NCBI RefSeq assembly: GCF_900142095.1
Contig: NZ_FQZP01000001.1
Span: 1 to 64,000 of the forward strand
Reading direction: 5' to 3'
Origin: Thermoclostridium caenicola
Lineage (GTDB): Bacteria; Bacillota; Clostridia; DSM-8532
Length of the DNA: 64,000 bases
Made by a program: the position numbers and the translations under genes. The notes beneath the pieces are model-generated. The model searched no databases. It was not told the DNA's origin and saw only the letters and a program-made list of their open reading frames with translations. This document shows, in pieces, positions 1 through 8,608 of this stretch. Each line of letters opens with the position of its first letter. Within the stretch, counting starts at the first letter, position 1.

Positions 1-1
1 G

Positions 2-208
2 TACAACTCTATGGCGTATCTTTCTCTTTCATTTAGGTGTTTGTTTTTTCTTGTTTCTGTGTTATTATTCATATATAACTCATGGTACTCCTTTGCTAAT
101 GTTTTTCTTTGGTTATTAAACATTTTACAATGGATTACCATGAGTTTTCTATATATTACGGCATTTTATTTTACAACTTCCCGCTTTGCTGATTCGCGTT
201 GGTTGTAA
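2..208 (+). CDS. Possible 3' end of a membrane-protein gene
   Basis: The frame is open from the first base of the window to a TAA at 206-208, so this may be the tail of a gene that begins upstream. The roughly 68 residues are very hydrophobic, with about three membrane-spanning stretches and many aromatic residues. The ATG at position 11 has no ribosome binding site, which favours a truncated gene over a complete 65-residue one. I do not recognise a family. It lies just before the first copy of the 165-bp repeat, so it could be a membrane immunity or accessory gene of the preceding cassette; that is inference from position only. AT-rich DNA gives chance hydrophobic frames, so confidence is low. 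Confidence 0.25.
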   Translation, partial: YNSMAYLSLSFRCLFFLVSVLLFIYNSWYSFANVFLWLLNILQWITMSFLYITAFYFTTSRFADSRWL

Positions 209-417
209 GAAATAATAAATCTCAACTTATTCTATATCTCCTGCATCTATTGGCACAAATGATTTACTGTTTCGTGTTTATAACACCGAAATAGCAATTA
301 TTGACAGTAATGGCGTGATATATTACTATAATAATTACTAATTTGTAAATTAAAATGATGATTCTTTATTTTTGCTTATCAACCAAACATGTTTTAAAGT
401 CGCGGCAGGATAACAGA
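209..417. other. AT-rich spacer with a possible decayed reading frame
   Basis: No complete gene is visible. Frame 3 is open from 219 to a TAA at 339-341 and gives about 40 residues that read like a protein C terminus (ending IIDSNGVIYYYNNY), but there is no start codon or ribosome binding site. It may be debris of an AT-rich accessory gene. Nothing else was recognised before the repeat at 418. Confidence 0.2.
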
Positions 418-580
418 TTGCAACAGCACTTCTGTGCATCTGAGACCATAAAGTGTGTGCGTGCCAACTTGATATCCTTGCAATGGAACCGATAGCAGGA
501 CCAGCCCAAAGAGGGGCTTACGCGAGCCTCGGCATCAGCTGTTGTCCATACGGCACTGAATCCGGGCATTAATGCAAGAA
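418..580 (+). repeat. Copy 1 of a ~165-bp hairpin-containing repeat
   Basis: This block is almost identical to 3451-3616. The copies differ mainly in a short central stretch after ACCATAAA, where copy 2 is 3 bases longer, plus single substitutions. Within it are a perfect hairpin GCAC-TTCT-GTGC, a second hairpin AGCCC-aaagag-GGGCT, and a possible long-range pairing of CTTGCA (near 477) with TGCAAG (near 574), which suggests a folded RNA or a recombination element. The plus strand has stops in all useful frames. A minus-strand frame is open in both copies but has no start signal that convinces me. It lies about 125 bp upstream of the toxin-like gene. No known riboswitch or intron was recognised. 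Confidence 0.75.
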
Positions 581-704
581 CCAGGCTGAATGGTGAATAC
601 AGGAACCTAGGGAGTATTGAAAGAGCAAAAAGAACTGGACAGCATTGAGGTGACTGTAAGGGGCTCATTATATAATGATATTTACAAGAGGAGGTTCACG
701 GGTT

Positions 705-2528
705 ATGAAGATGATTGTGGATCCGGACCGGATAGAGGAACTTGGAAGGCAGCTGAAGAATTTCAGTTTGGATGTAGAAGGCATGTACCGGTACGTACAC
801 GATATGGTGACGAGGCTGGTAGATGCGGTGGATGCAAAGTACCACGAGAGCTATGTGAGGGCGAACACACGGGCATTGCGGGAAGCGCTAGGGACGCTGC
901 GCGGCAATACGGAAACGGCATCCCGTAACCTGTAGGATTTATCAAGGTATGCCCTTGAATCGGCGCAGGAATACCGTGCAAGGGATAGCCAACTGGCCCG
1001 GCTGATAGCACAAAGCAGTATAAAGTTTGGGCTGAACTTTGACATGCAGAAGGCGCTAAGCGGGATATACAGGATAACGGGCGTATCAACCTCAATAGGT
1101 AGCAAGTTTGCGGTGGGAAATTTGAACATAAAACTGGGTACTGGAAGGGTTCCCGCATTACTGGCAGGCGGAAGTATACCTGTCCTGACAACTGGAGCGG
1201 CAGCAACCAACATGCAGGAAGTTGGAAATAAATAACAGGATGCGCTGGCAAAGCTGGATGAAATCATACGGCTTGAACAGAAGATTGTATGGGGTTTATT
1301 ATCGCCTGGGTCTCATAATGCTGAAATGCTGAGTAAAACATTGAGCGAGAAGAACAGTGTTATAGAAACACTTCTGTCATATGAAGAAGATGAGCAACTA
1401 AGAAAATTGCTTATAAAAGTAAAAAAAGGCGAACTGGGAGCTTGGGAGGAGTATAAACTTAGAAAACTTGAGAAAAGGGTTATACAGAGTGGTTATATAA
1501 GCGAAGAAGATAAGAAATTGATTGAGAAACTATCAATAGAGTTATTGATGTCAAGAAACCTAGGAAAACAGATAATATATGAAGATTTAGATGAGCTGAG
1601 GTGTAGATATCCTATAAAAGGGGCAGGAACTACAAGAGAGGATATAGATAAATTAAAAGAAGAAGGAAAAGGACTTGCAGGGATAATTACTACCTCTATT
1701 CAGAACAGAATTTATAGCAATAAATATTCTAATCGGCCTGATGCGAATACAGGAGTTCCATTAAGCGTACTTATTGCCAGCTACGGAGTCGAAGGAGACA
1801 CAAATATCATTATGGTACAAGCATGCTTATCGGTTTTAGGGTTTCCAATAGGAGATTCTGGCCCCAATAAAAATGGTGTTGATGGGGATTGGGGCGCTAG
1901 AAGTAAAGCTGCAGTCAGAGCATATCAGCAAATGAAAGGATTGGAAGCAACAGGTAAAGAAAGTAGTGATTTAGCTAAATCTTTGCTGGATTCGGTTAAG
2001 AATGGTGAAACGATAGATACCATTCTCGATAAATACCTTCAAAATCCACCTATGTCTAAAGCGGGCCTTATCCAGCTACCTGAAATAGGAAAAGGATATA
2101 TTATTGTAGATAATTATGTACATGCAAAAACAGGAGAAAATTGGGGAACACCTGAAACAGTCAAGTCATTGTTATCATTGGCAGAGAAATGGGCGGAATA
2201 TGATGATTCTTTATTGAGATTTAATGACTTGAGTATAGAAATAGGAGGTAAATTTGGACCACATGGAACACATCATAATGGCAAATATGTAGATATACGT
2301 CTTATAAGAAAAGATGGTGGTCTTGGTGACACTAACATCTACCACGATACCTATGATAAGGTGAAAACGAAAGAATTAGTCAGTTTGTTAATTGAAGATC
2401 CCAATGTTGAGAAAATATTGTTCAATGATGTGGATATAATCAGAGAATTTGTAAATAATGAGAACGGTGTTAAAATTATGAAATATCCTGGACACGATGA
2501 TCATCTGCATGTTCAATTCAAACGTTAA
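705..2528 (+). pseudogene. Decayed WXG100-like / MepA-type endopeptidase toxin gene
   Basis: One frame runs from ATG 705 (GAGGAGG at 689-695) to TAA 2526-2528 but is broken by TAG at 933-935 and TAA at 1233-1235, so the intact product would have been about 607 residues. The first ~100 codons give a charged helical domain like WXG100/T7SS substrates. A peptidoglycan-binding-1-like repeat follows near 1800-1990. The last ~150 codons match the penicillin-insensitive murein endopeptidase (MepA, M74) pattern: His 2271 with Asp 2292 (HHNGKYVD), an EDPNVEKILFND stretch, and a terminal HDDHLHV at 2493-2513, consistent with the zinc ligands of LAS metallopeptidases. The order secretion domain, wall-binding domain, hydrolase is that of a polymorphic antibacterial toxin. 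Codons turn AT-rich after about 1300. Alternatively the first 76 codons could be a separate WXG100 gene, but the downstream parts have no good starts. Confidence 0.7.
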
Positions 2529-2548
2529 TTGTAGTCGAGGTGATGCTA

Positions 2549-3337
2549 ATGAAGAGGTATACTTTTCTTACGAAAAAATGGATTGAATTGCTGATAATTA
2601 CGATATTGCTTTCAGGATGCAGTATTAGTACCGAAGATTCCTTGCAGCCCCCCCAACCAGTAGAACCTGATTATTCCCACTGTTCGACGGCAACACCTGA
2701 AGCACCGCAGACAGAACTTCCTGCATTAATCATTTCAGAATCAACTTCTCCAACACGGTCACCGGATAATCCAACAACAGATGCCGACAAATCCCAGACC
2801 CCCCCAGCGACACCTGAAACTGCGCAGACAGAATTGCCAGAACCGGCGATTTCTGAAACCACCTCTCAGCCAATACCTACGGCAAGAATTCCGGCACCAG
2901 AACCGCCGGAAAAGTTTCCAAAAGGGCTGGTCACAAACTATGACCTTGTACTGCTATATAACAATAAAGAACTGTTCCTGGATATGCAAAAGGAAGAGCT
3001 TATTGATATCTTAGACTGCCCTATAACAAATACAGAAATTGATAATGAGTCTTTTGACGAGTTCACAATTGTGACTGTTTTATTTGAAGACGGTACAAAA
3101 GCTGTTTTTACAGATGATACTTTATATTCATTAACCGTCAGCAGCAACAAATATATCACCCCAAGAGGACTGCGGGTCGGCGATTCAGTTGAGAAATTGC
3201 TAAAATTATATGGAGAGCCGGAATACATTCATGAAGGAGTTTATACTTATGGATACTATATAAGCAATTATGATCTTTTTATAGTGACTACTGATAATGG
3301 CACCGTTGGGAGCATTATGATAACTATGATTATGTAG
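2549..3337 (+). CDS. Lipoprotein with Pro/Thr-rich linker; possible immunity protein
   Basis: The start at ATG 2549 is supported by GAGGTG at 2537-2542; GTG 2540 and ATG 2543 are in frame but too close to it. The product (about 262 residues) has a lipoprotein signal ending LLSGC, then about 100 residues rich in Pro, Thr, Glu and Ser with a loosely duplicated TPE-x-PQTELP-type segment, then a globular C-terminal domain of about 130 residues that I cannot assign. The linker would hold the domain away from the membrane within the wall. It begins 20 bp after the toxin-like gene on the same strand and shares its AT-rich composition, which is the usual place for an immunity gene; a wall-located immunity protein would suit a murein hydrolase. 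That role is inference, and it could be an unrelated surface lipoprotein. Confidence 0.7.
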   Translation: MKRYTFLTKKWIELLIITILLSGCSISTEDSLQPPQPVEPDYSHCSTATPEAPQTELPALIISESTSPTRSPDNPTTDADKSQTPPATPETAQTELPEPAISETTSQPIPTARIPAPEPPEKFPKGLVTNYDLVLLYNNKELFLDMQKEELIDILDCPITNTEIDNESFDEFTIVTVLFEDGTKAVFTDDTLYSLTVSSNKYITPRGLRVGDSVEKLLKLYGEPEYIHEGVYTYGYYISNYDLFIVTTDNGTVGSIMITMIM

Positions 3338-3450
3338 TCTGTATTGATGGATCATGTCTATTGTATTTAATAAAGACAATAAGCTGTGAGGAAACATTTT
3401 CAAAGCATAGTTCGGTACGCTAACACACTAACAAACCTGATCTATTGCAA

Positions 3451-3616
3451 TTGCAACAGCACTTCTGTGCATCTGAGACCATAAAATATGCTATGCTTAC
3501 CAACTTGATATCCTTGCAATGGAACCGATAGCAGGTCCAGCCCAAAGAGGGGCTTACGCGAGCCTCGGCATCAGCTGTTGTCCATACGGCACTGAATCCG
3601 GGCATTAATGCAAGAA
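3451..3616 (+). repeat. Copy 2 of the ~165-bp hairpin-containing repeat
   Basis: It is near-identical to 418-580 and in the same orientation, ending at the shared GCATTAATGCAAGAA. It retains the GCAC-TTCT-GTGC and AGCCC/GGGCT hairpins. It lies between the two lipoprotein genes, about 38 bp before the second one starts, so both copies precede a gene of this island. Homologous recombination between the direct copies would delete the toxin-like gene and the first lipoprotein gene together (about 3 kb). Confidence 0.75.
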
Positions 3617-3653
3617 ACGGAAAGTCTGCGTGCAAAGGATGGTGCAATCTTTC

Positions 3654-4688
3654 ATGAAAAAAGCAATCGCCCTTGTTTTATCCATATTATCAGTCGTATT
3701 GCTCTATTGTGGATGCGCCCGAATGGCGGCGGAGCATTCTATACCGGATTCCAGCGATAATGTAGCTAACATTGAGCCATCTATACCTGAAGCCTCTGCG
3801 GAAGAACCTGTGATACCAACTCCAACACCTGCAGCATCGACAACAGCACCTGAACCACGAGGGACAGCAACCAATACACCATCAATATCGGAGGAATTTA
3901 ATACTGAAAATGAAGAGCCCAATTCTTTTAATGCTATTATAAGTGCAATAAGTGTAGATGGGATAGTTGATAATGGACTCCTGATAGGAGCGACAAAAGA
4001 TGGCTCCTGGCATACAATGGAAGATTTAGGTTTACCGGAGCATATTCGAAAAGTTCATGGTGGTTTCCTGATAGGAGCTTCAGAGGACGGCCCATGGTAT
4101 ACAATGGAAGAATTGGGGTTATCGAAAAATATACTAGAAAACCCGGACATACCGTATGCAAGAGGAGGAGAAACATATTATTTATATTCAAAAAATGGAT
4201 GCGTCGGTACGGTAGTTGGAGAAAAACCTATACTGCATTTAAATATTGGTGGTTTGGAAAAAGTTTTTAATGTTAAGTTTACGCCAATAGAAGCAAACGA
4301 GAGTTATTTGATTGGTATAACCGGAGATTGGAACCCGCTTCCAAGGAGGCCGAGTCAAACCAAAGACATGGATTTTTTAGTTGATTTGGACGGTGACGGA
4401 AAACAGGAACATTTCCGTTTTACCAGCAAGAAAAGTGAAAAGCCCAATGGAACAGATATCATGATGGCAATATATACAGATGATAAAAGTAAACCGGTAG
4501 CGGAAACAATGGTTGTATATAACCTTGTTAAAGGGGCGAAATATGATATTAGCACAATGGATCTGAATGGGGACGGAATCCTGGAAATTATTACTATGCA
4601 TCTTGGCTCATCTTATGTTGCAGTATCAGTATATGAATTTAAAAACAATAATCTTCAGGAAGTTTTGTCCTCATATACAGGTAATTAA
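3654..4688 (+). CDS. Lipoprotein with duplicated motif and DxDGDG calcium-type loops
   Basis: The likely start is ATG 3654, with AAGGATGG about 11 bases upstream; in-frame ATGs at 3630 and 3639 lack proper spacing. The product (about 344 residues) has a lipoprotein-type signal (VLLYCGC), a Pro/Thr/Ser-rich linker like that of the previous gene, and a repeated segment (GLLIGATKDGSWHTMEDLGL, then GFLIGASEDGPWYTMEELGL). In the last 120 residues are two loops, DLDGDGKQE and DLNGDGILE, of the kind that bind calcium in VCBS/FG-GAP or EF-hand-like proteins. It lies directly after repeat copy 2 and is AT-rich like the rest of the island. It may be a second immunity or accessory lipoprotein; function unknown. 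Confidence 0.7.
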   Translation: MKKAIALVLSILSVVLLYCGCARMAAEHSIPDSSDNVANIEPSIPEASAEEPVIPTPTPAASTTAPEPRGTATNTPSISEEFNTENEEPNSFNAIISAISVDGIVDNGLLIGATKDGSWHTMEDLGLPEHIRKVHGGFLIGASEDGPWYTMEELGLSKNILENPDIPYARGGETYYLYSKNGCVGTVVGEKPILHLNIGGLEKVFNVKFTPIEANESYLIGITGDWNPLPRRPSQTKDMDFLVDLDGDGKQEHFRFTSKKSEKPNGTDIMMAIYTDDKSKPVAETMVVYNLVKGAKYDISTMDLNGDGILEIITMHLGSSYVAVSVYEFKNNNLQEVLSSYTGN

Positions 4689-4747
4689 TGCTTCGTTGGG
4701 AATAAAGATAACGGTAACATGATTAGCTGATTTATTATCCTATTATA

Positions 4748-4795
4748 AAAACATAAAGCCTTGCAATTGTACTTATTGAGCCAATGCAATTAGGC
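4748..4795 (-). terminator. Probable intrinsic terminator of ppk-ppx
   Basis: Read on the minus strand, an imperfect stem (GCCTAATTGCATTG pairing with CAATTGCAAGGC) is followed by a T-rich tail, just after the ppk1 stop at 4801. Confidence 0.55.
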
Positions 4796-4800
4796 CGGAA

Positions 4801-6975
4801 TTACACAAATGAATCGCTTTCCTGGATCGGACTTGATACCGGGCGAAATACTCTTTGCACGGTCTGCTTTGTTATTTCGAAGGTTTCGGCTTCAGCTTCT
4901 TCCATGAAATAATCCTGTGCGCTAAGCCTCTTTTCCCCTTCCTGCGGAAGGACCAGGGCATATTTGCCGTCCTTGTTCATATGCCTCGCCTTGACGTTAT
5001 CCTTCAGATAAACCTCCAGGATATGCCGGACACGGCTTTTGGCTTCAGGATCCTCAATGGGAACCAGGAGTTCCACGCGCCTGTCCATATTCCTTTCCAT
5101 CCAGTCGGCACTGGAGATGAATACCTCCTCATTGCCTTCGTTACAAAAGCAGTAGATGCGGCCATGCTCCAGATACCGGCCTACGATGCTCCTCACACGG
5201 ATATTCTCGCTTATCCCTTTCAGACCGGGTCTCAGGCAGCACATGCCCCGCACAACCAGGTCAATCTGTACACCTGCGGCAGAAGCACGGTAGAGCCGTT
5301 CGATGATTTCCGAATCCACAAGGGCGTTCAGCTTGGCCTTTATGTAGGCCTGCTTGCCTGCCAGGGCATTCCGAATCTCCCGATCGATAAGGGAATTGAA
5401 GTGCCTGCGCAGCATGGTGGGCGCCATGACCAGTTTATGAAGCCTTGGCCTCTCGCAGAAGCCGGTGAGGGCATTAAAAACGGTGGATGCGTCCTCCCCG
5501 ATATACTTGTTGCAGGTCAGAAGCCCGATATCGGTATAAACCTTTGCGGTTTCATCGTTATAATTCCCCGTGCTGATATGGACATACCGGTTGATCCCGT
5601 CATCCTCCATCCGGACGATCAGGGTGATCTTGCAATGGGTTTTAAGCCCTACCAGGCCGTAAATCACGTGGCAGCCTGCTTTTTCCAGGCTCTTGGCCCA
5701 ATGGATATTGTTTTCCTCGTCAAACCTGGCCTTCAGTTCCACCAGCACCGTCACCTGCTTGCCCCGGTCGGCAGCCTCCGCCAGGGCCTTGATGATGGGC
5801 GATTTGCCGCTGACCCGGTACAGGGTCTGCTTGATAGCCAGCACGCGGGGATCATGGGCGGCCTTTTGGATCATGTCCACGATGGGTTCAAAGGATTCAT
5901 AGGGATGGTGCAGCAGGATGTCTTTTTCCCGGATGGCTTCAAAAATGTCTTTCCCGTCTGCAAGGGCCCTGGGTATCCGGGGTGTATAGGGCCTGTATTT
6001 CATCTCATCGAACCCTTCCATATCGTACAGCTCGTATAGGAAGGTCAAATCCAGCGGACCATCCACCCGGAAGACATATCCATCCCGCAGTTCCAGCTTC
6101 TTCTGAAGGATCCCGGTCAAAAGCTCGCTGGATCCCCTGGATACCTCCAACCTCATCGCCTGGCCACGGATTCTTTGCTTGAGCGACTTCTCAATTTCCA
6201 GCAGAAGATCCTCTGCCTCATCCTCGTCTATGGCCAGATCCCCGTTACGGGTCACCCTGTAGGCGCAGGCGGCCTTGATCCGCTTGCCGACATACAGCCT
6301 GTCGATGAACATGGAGATCACATCTTCCATGAGGACAAAGGTTCTTCTGCCGATTCCCTTCAGCTCCACCAACCGCGGGAAAACAGACGGCACCTGGACT
6401 GTGGCAAAGATATCTTCCTCATGGGATCCGCCGTTATCAATCAGGACACCGATGTTCAGAGTCTTGTTGTGTATCAGCGGAAACGGGCGGCCCGGATCGA
6501 CAGCCATGGGAGTCAACACCGGATAAACCACGCTGTCGAAATACTCGGACAGATAGGTTACCTGCGCTTCGTTCAATTCACCCGTAGACAGGAGATAAAT
6601 GCCGTTCTTCCGCATTTCGGGAACAAGTTTTTCGCTCCACAGGGCATATTCATCGGCTACCAGAATGCTGGTCCGCTCGGCTATCCTGTCCAGCTGGGCT
6701 GCAGGTGTCAGACCGGTTGCGTCGGGCCGCGTAAAGCCCGCATTGATCTGGTCATTGAGGGAACCTACACGCACCATGAAGAATTCATCAAGATTGGAAC
6801 TGGCAATGGCCAGAAACTTGAGCCGTTCCAGCAGTGGATTGTCCTGGTTTGCGGCCTCGTCCAGCACCCGCTGATTGAACTCCAGCCAGCTCAATTCCCT
6901 GTTGAGCAGGTATTGCGGTTTGGTATGCACCACTGACGGGTTCCCGTTGCGTTCCGCGGGATTTTGTCTTTCCAT
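4801..6975 (-). CDS. ppk1: Polyphosphate kinase 1
   Basis: It makes polyphosphate reversibly from ATP. The 724-residue product has the usual length and all four PPK1 regions: the N-terminal ELSWLEFNQRVLDEA and SNLDEFFMVRVG segments, the head domain, and two PLD-like catalytic domains. The phosphorylated histidine is expected in HISTGNYNDETAKVYTD, and the second catalytic histidine in GRYLEHGRIYCF. The start at ATG 6975 is chosen because GGGGAG precedes it; a longer frame to 6990 overlaps ppx without its own site. The ppx stop codon ends at 6977, one base away, so the two are almost certainly co-transcribed and translationally coupled. A hairpin terminator follows at 4748-4795. Confidence 0.97.
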   Translation of the reverse strand: MERQNPAERNGNPSVVHTKPQYLLNRELSWLEFNQRVLDEAANQDNPLLERLKFLAIASSNLDEFFMVRVGSLNDQINAGFTRPDATGLTPAAQLDRIAERTSILVADEYALWSEKLVPEMRKNGIYLLSTGELNEAQVTYLSEYFDSVVYPVLTPMAVDPGRPFPLIHNKTLNIGVLIDNGGSHEEDIFATVQVPSVFPRLVELKGIGRRTFVLMEDVISMFIDRLYVGKRIKAACAYRVTRNGDLAIDEDEAEDLLLEIEKSLKQRIRGQAMRLEVSRGSSELLTGILQKKLELRDGYVFRVDGPLDLTFLYELYDMEGFDEMKYRPYTPRIPRALADGKDIFEAIREKDILLHHPYESFEPIVDMIQKAAHDPRVLAIKQTLYRVSGKSPIIKALAEAADRGKQVTVLVELKARFDEENNIHWAKSLEKAGCHVIYGLVGLKTHCKITLIVRMEDDGINRYVHISTGNYNDETAKVYTDIGLLTCNKYIGEDASTVFNALTGFCERPRLHKLVMAPTMLRRHFNSLIDREIRNALAGKQAYIKAKLNALVDSEIIERLYRASAAGVQIDLVVRGMCCLRPGLKGISENIRVRSIVGRYLEHGRIYCFCNEGNEEVFISSADWMERNMDRRVELLVPIEDPEAKSRVRHILEVYLKDNVKARHMNKDGKYALVLPQEGEKRLSAQDYFMEEAEAETFEITKQTVQRVFRPVSSPIQESDSFV

Positions 6976-6976
6976 A

Positions 6977-8539
6977 TCACTTCTCCCCAACCATCCTGTT
7001 CCTGATGACCATCTGGGGTTTTAAGCCAAAAACCTCCGAGAAAAACTCCGATTTCATGTTGAAGGTCCAGTTTTCAAGAACGGCTTCCTCCCACGATTCC
7101 ACCCGGACAATGAATTGATCCCCCGAAACATCCATAGCGCTGATGCTCAGTTTCTGTTTATGGCTGGTATCCATGGCATCGGCCATCCTGATGATGGCGA
7201 TGAGCTTCATGGCTTTTATTCGCTCTTCGGTTCCCAGCTTCACCAGTCCCGTGCTGCCGAGTTCCGGCGTTTCGGAGCTGTGATAGCGCGCGATACACGC
7301 GGCCATGGTAAGTTCTTCGTCGGAAAGGCCGATGATCTGGGAAGCTCTGATGATATTATAGGAATAGACATAATGGGGATCGGAGGCGATATATTTGCCG
7401 ATATCATGGAGGATGGCCGCAATCTGCAGGATGAATCTCTCCCTTTCGCCCAGTCCATGGATACCGGTCAGCCGGTCAAAGATCTGCAGTGCCACCCTTT
7501 CCACGTAGCGCACATGTTTTTCGTTGGTGCGATATCGGGTGGCCATTTCCCGGACACAGGAAAGGATATCGGCATCGAAATCCATGCTGATACCCTTCTC
7601 CAGTTCGTCGTTGTACCTTTCAAGGATCAGGCCATCCACCAGCGAAACGCTGGGAATGATGAGCTTGTCGCTGCATGTCTTATCGAGGAACTTCTTGATC
7701 AGGATCAGGGAGGGCACAAAGAGTTCAGCGTCAGCCAAGGGAATATCATATTCCTCCGAGAGGGCCCTTGGTGTCTTGCCCAGGGCCTGGACGTAAATAC
7801 GCTCGAACTGTTCTTTGTCCAGTGAAACTACGCCTTTGTCCACACCCAATCGGGCCAGTTCCGCTAGATAATCCAGCTCGCCGCTGGCAAGGACAAAGTG
7901 CTTCAACTCATTGGAGCTTTTCAGGTATTCGACGCTTTCAATATGCGCTTCAATATACTCTTCAAGGACCCTGGAAAAGTTCAGGGTATGCTTTTCGATT
8001 TTTGCGATGGATTCCTTGATACGCAGGGCTCCCAGTTTCAGGCTCTGGCTTGAGGCCAGGAGGTTGTTCTCCATCAGGAGCAACTGGATGCTGCCGGCCC
8101 CGATATTCAGGATCAGCGTCGGCTCGCTTATATCGATGATGCCATTGTTCATCAGTTGCCATTTGATGGCCTTGTAGGTTAGGAACTTTTCCTGGGAGTT
8201 ATTGATGATCTCCACATCGAAACCCGTCTGGAACTTGATCCTGTCGATCATGAAATCCCGGTTGGCAGCTTCCCTGAGAGCGCTGGTAGCCACAACCCGC
8301 CATTCGGTAACGCCATAATCCGCCATCAGGCGCTTAAATCCCTGGATGGCTTCACAGGTTTTCTTAACGGATTCAAAGCTGAGTTTCCCGTCATTGAAGG
8401 TATCCCTGCCCAGGAGGATCAGGTGGTCAACGGTTTCCAGATCCCGGATCCTCCCTTCAGGGGTTACCTCCACAATCTTCATCTTCAGCCTATAGGAACC
8501 GATATCAATGGCGGCAAAAAGCCTCGGCGGGCAATACAT
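6977..8539 (-). CDS. ppx: Ppx/GppA exopolyphosphatase with HD domain
   Basis: It is predicted to remove terminal phosphate from polyphosphate and perhaps from pppGpp. The N-terminal half has the ASKHA phosphatase signature (FAAIDIGSYRLKMKIVEV; later ILNIGAGSIQLLLME). The C-terminal ~200 residues hold an HD domain (AAILHDIGKYIA and MAACIARYHSSE), as in the long Ppx class. The product is 520 residues from ATG 8539, which has GGGGAG seven bases upstream; GTG 8545 is a weaker choice. In INIGAGS the usual DIGGGS motif is altered at its first and fourth residues (N for D, A for G), which may affect activity. It is the first gene of a two-gene unit with ppk1, putting synthesis and breakdown of polyphosphate under shared transcription. 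Confidence 0.93.
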   Translation of the reverse strand: MYCPPRLFAAIDIGSYRLKMKIVEVTPEGRIRDLETVDHLILLGRDTFNDGKLSFESVKKTCEAIQGFKRLMADYGVTEWRVVATSALREAANRDFMIDRIKFQTGFDVEIINNSQEKFLTYKAIKWQLMNNGIIDISEPTLILNIGAGSIQLLLMENNLLASSQSLKLGALRIKESIAKIEKHTLNFSRVLEEYIEAHIESVEYLKSSNELKHFVLASGELDYLAELARLGVDKGVVSLDKEQFERIYVQALGKTPRALSEEYDIPLADAELFVPSLILIKKFLDKTCSDKLIIPSVSLVDGLILERYNDELEKGISMDFDADILSCVREMATRYRTNEKHVRYVERVALQIFDRLTGIHGLGERERFILQIAAILHDIGKYIASDPHYVYSYNIIRASQIIGLSDEELTMAACIARYHSSETPELGSTGLVKLGTEERIKAMKLIAIIRMADAMDTSHKQKLSISAMDVSGDQFIVRVESWEEAVLENWTFNMKSEFFSEVFGLKPQMVIRNRMVGEK

Positions 8540-8608
8540 GGTCACACTCCCCGTTCATTCCATCATACTCAGGATGCCCATTGTTCATGCCTCCGCTTTT
8601 GCCCCATA

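Noticed and set aside
366-668. Minus-strand frame spanning repeat copy 1, conserved in copy 2
   Set aside because: The frame is shared only because the DNA is repeated; the flanking parts differ, there is no ribosome binding site, and the peptide has no recognisable fold. I treat the repeat as an RNA or DNA element.
4855-6039. Long open frame on the plus strand opposite ppk1
   Set aside because: It has no domain, no ribosome binding site, and is antisense to a gene with complete PPK1 motifs; GC-rich coding DNA gives such shadows.
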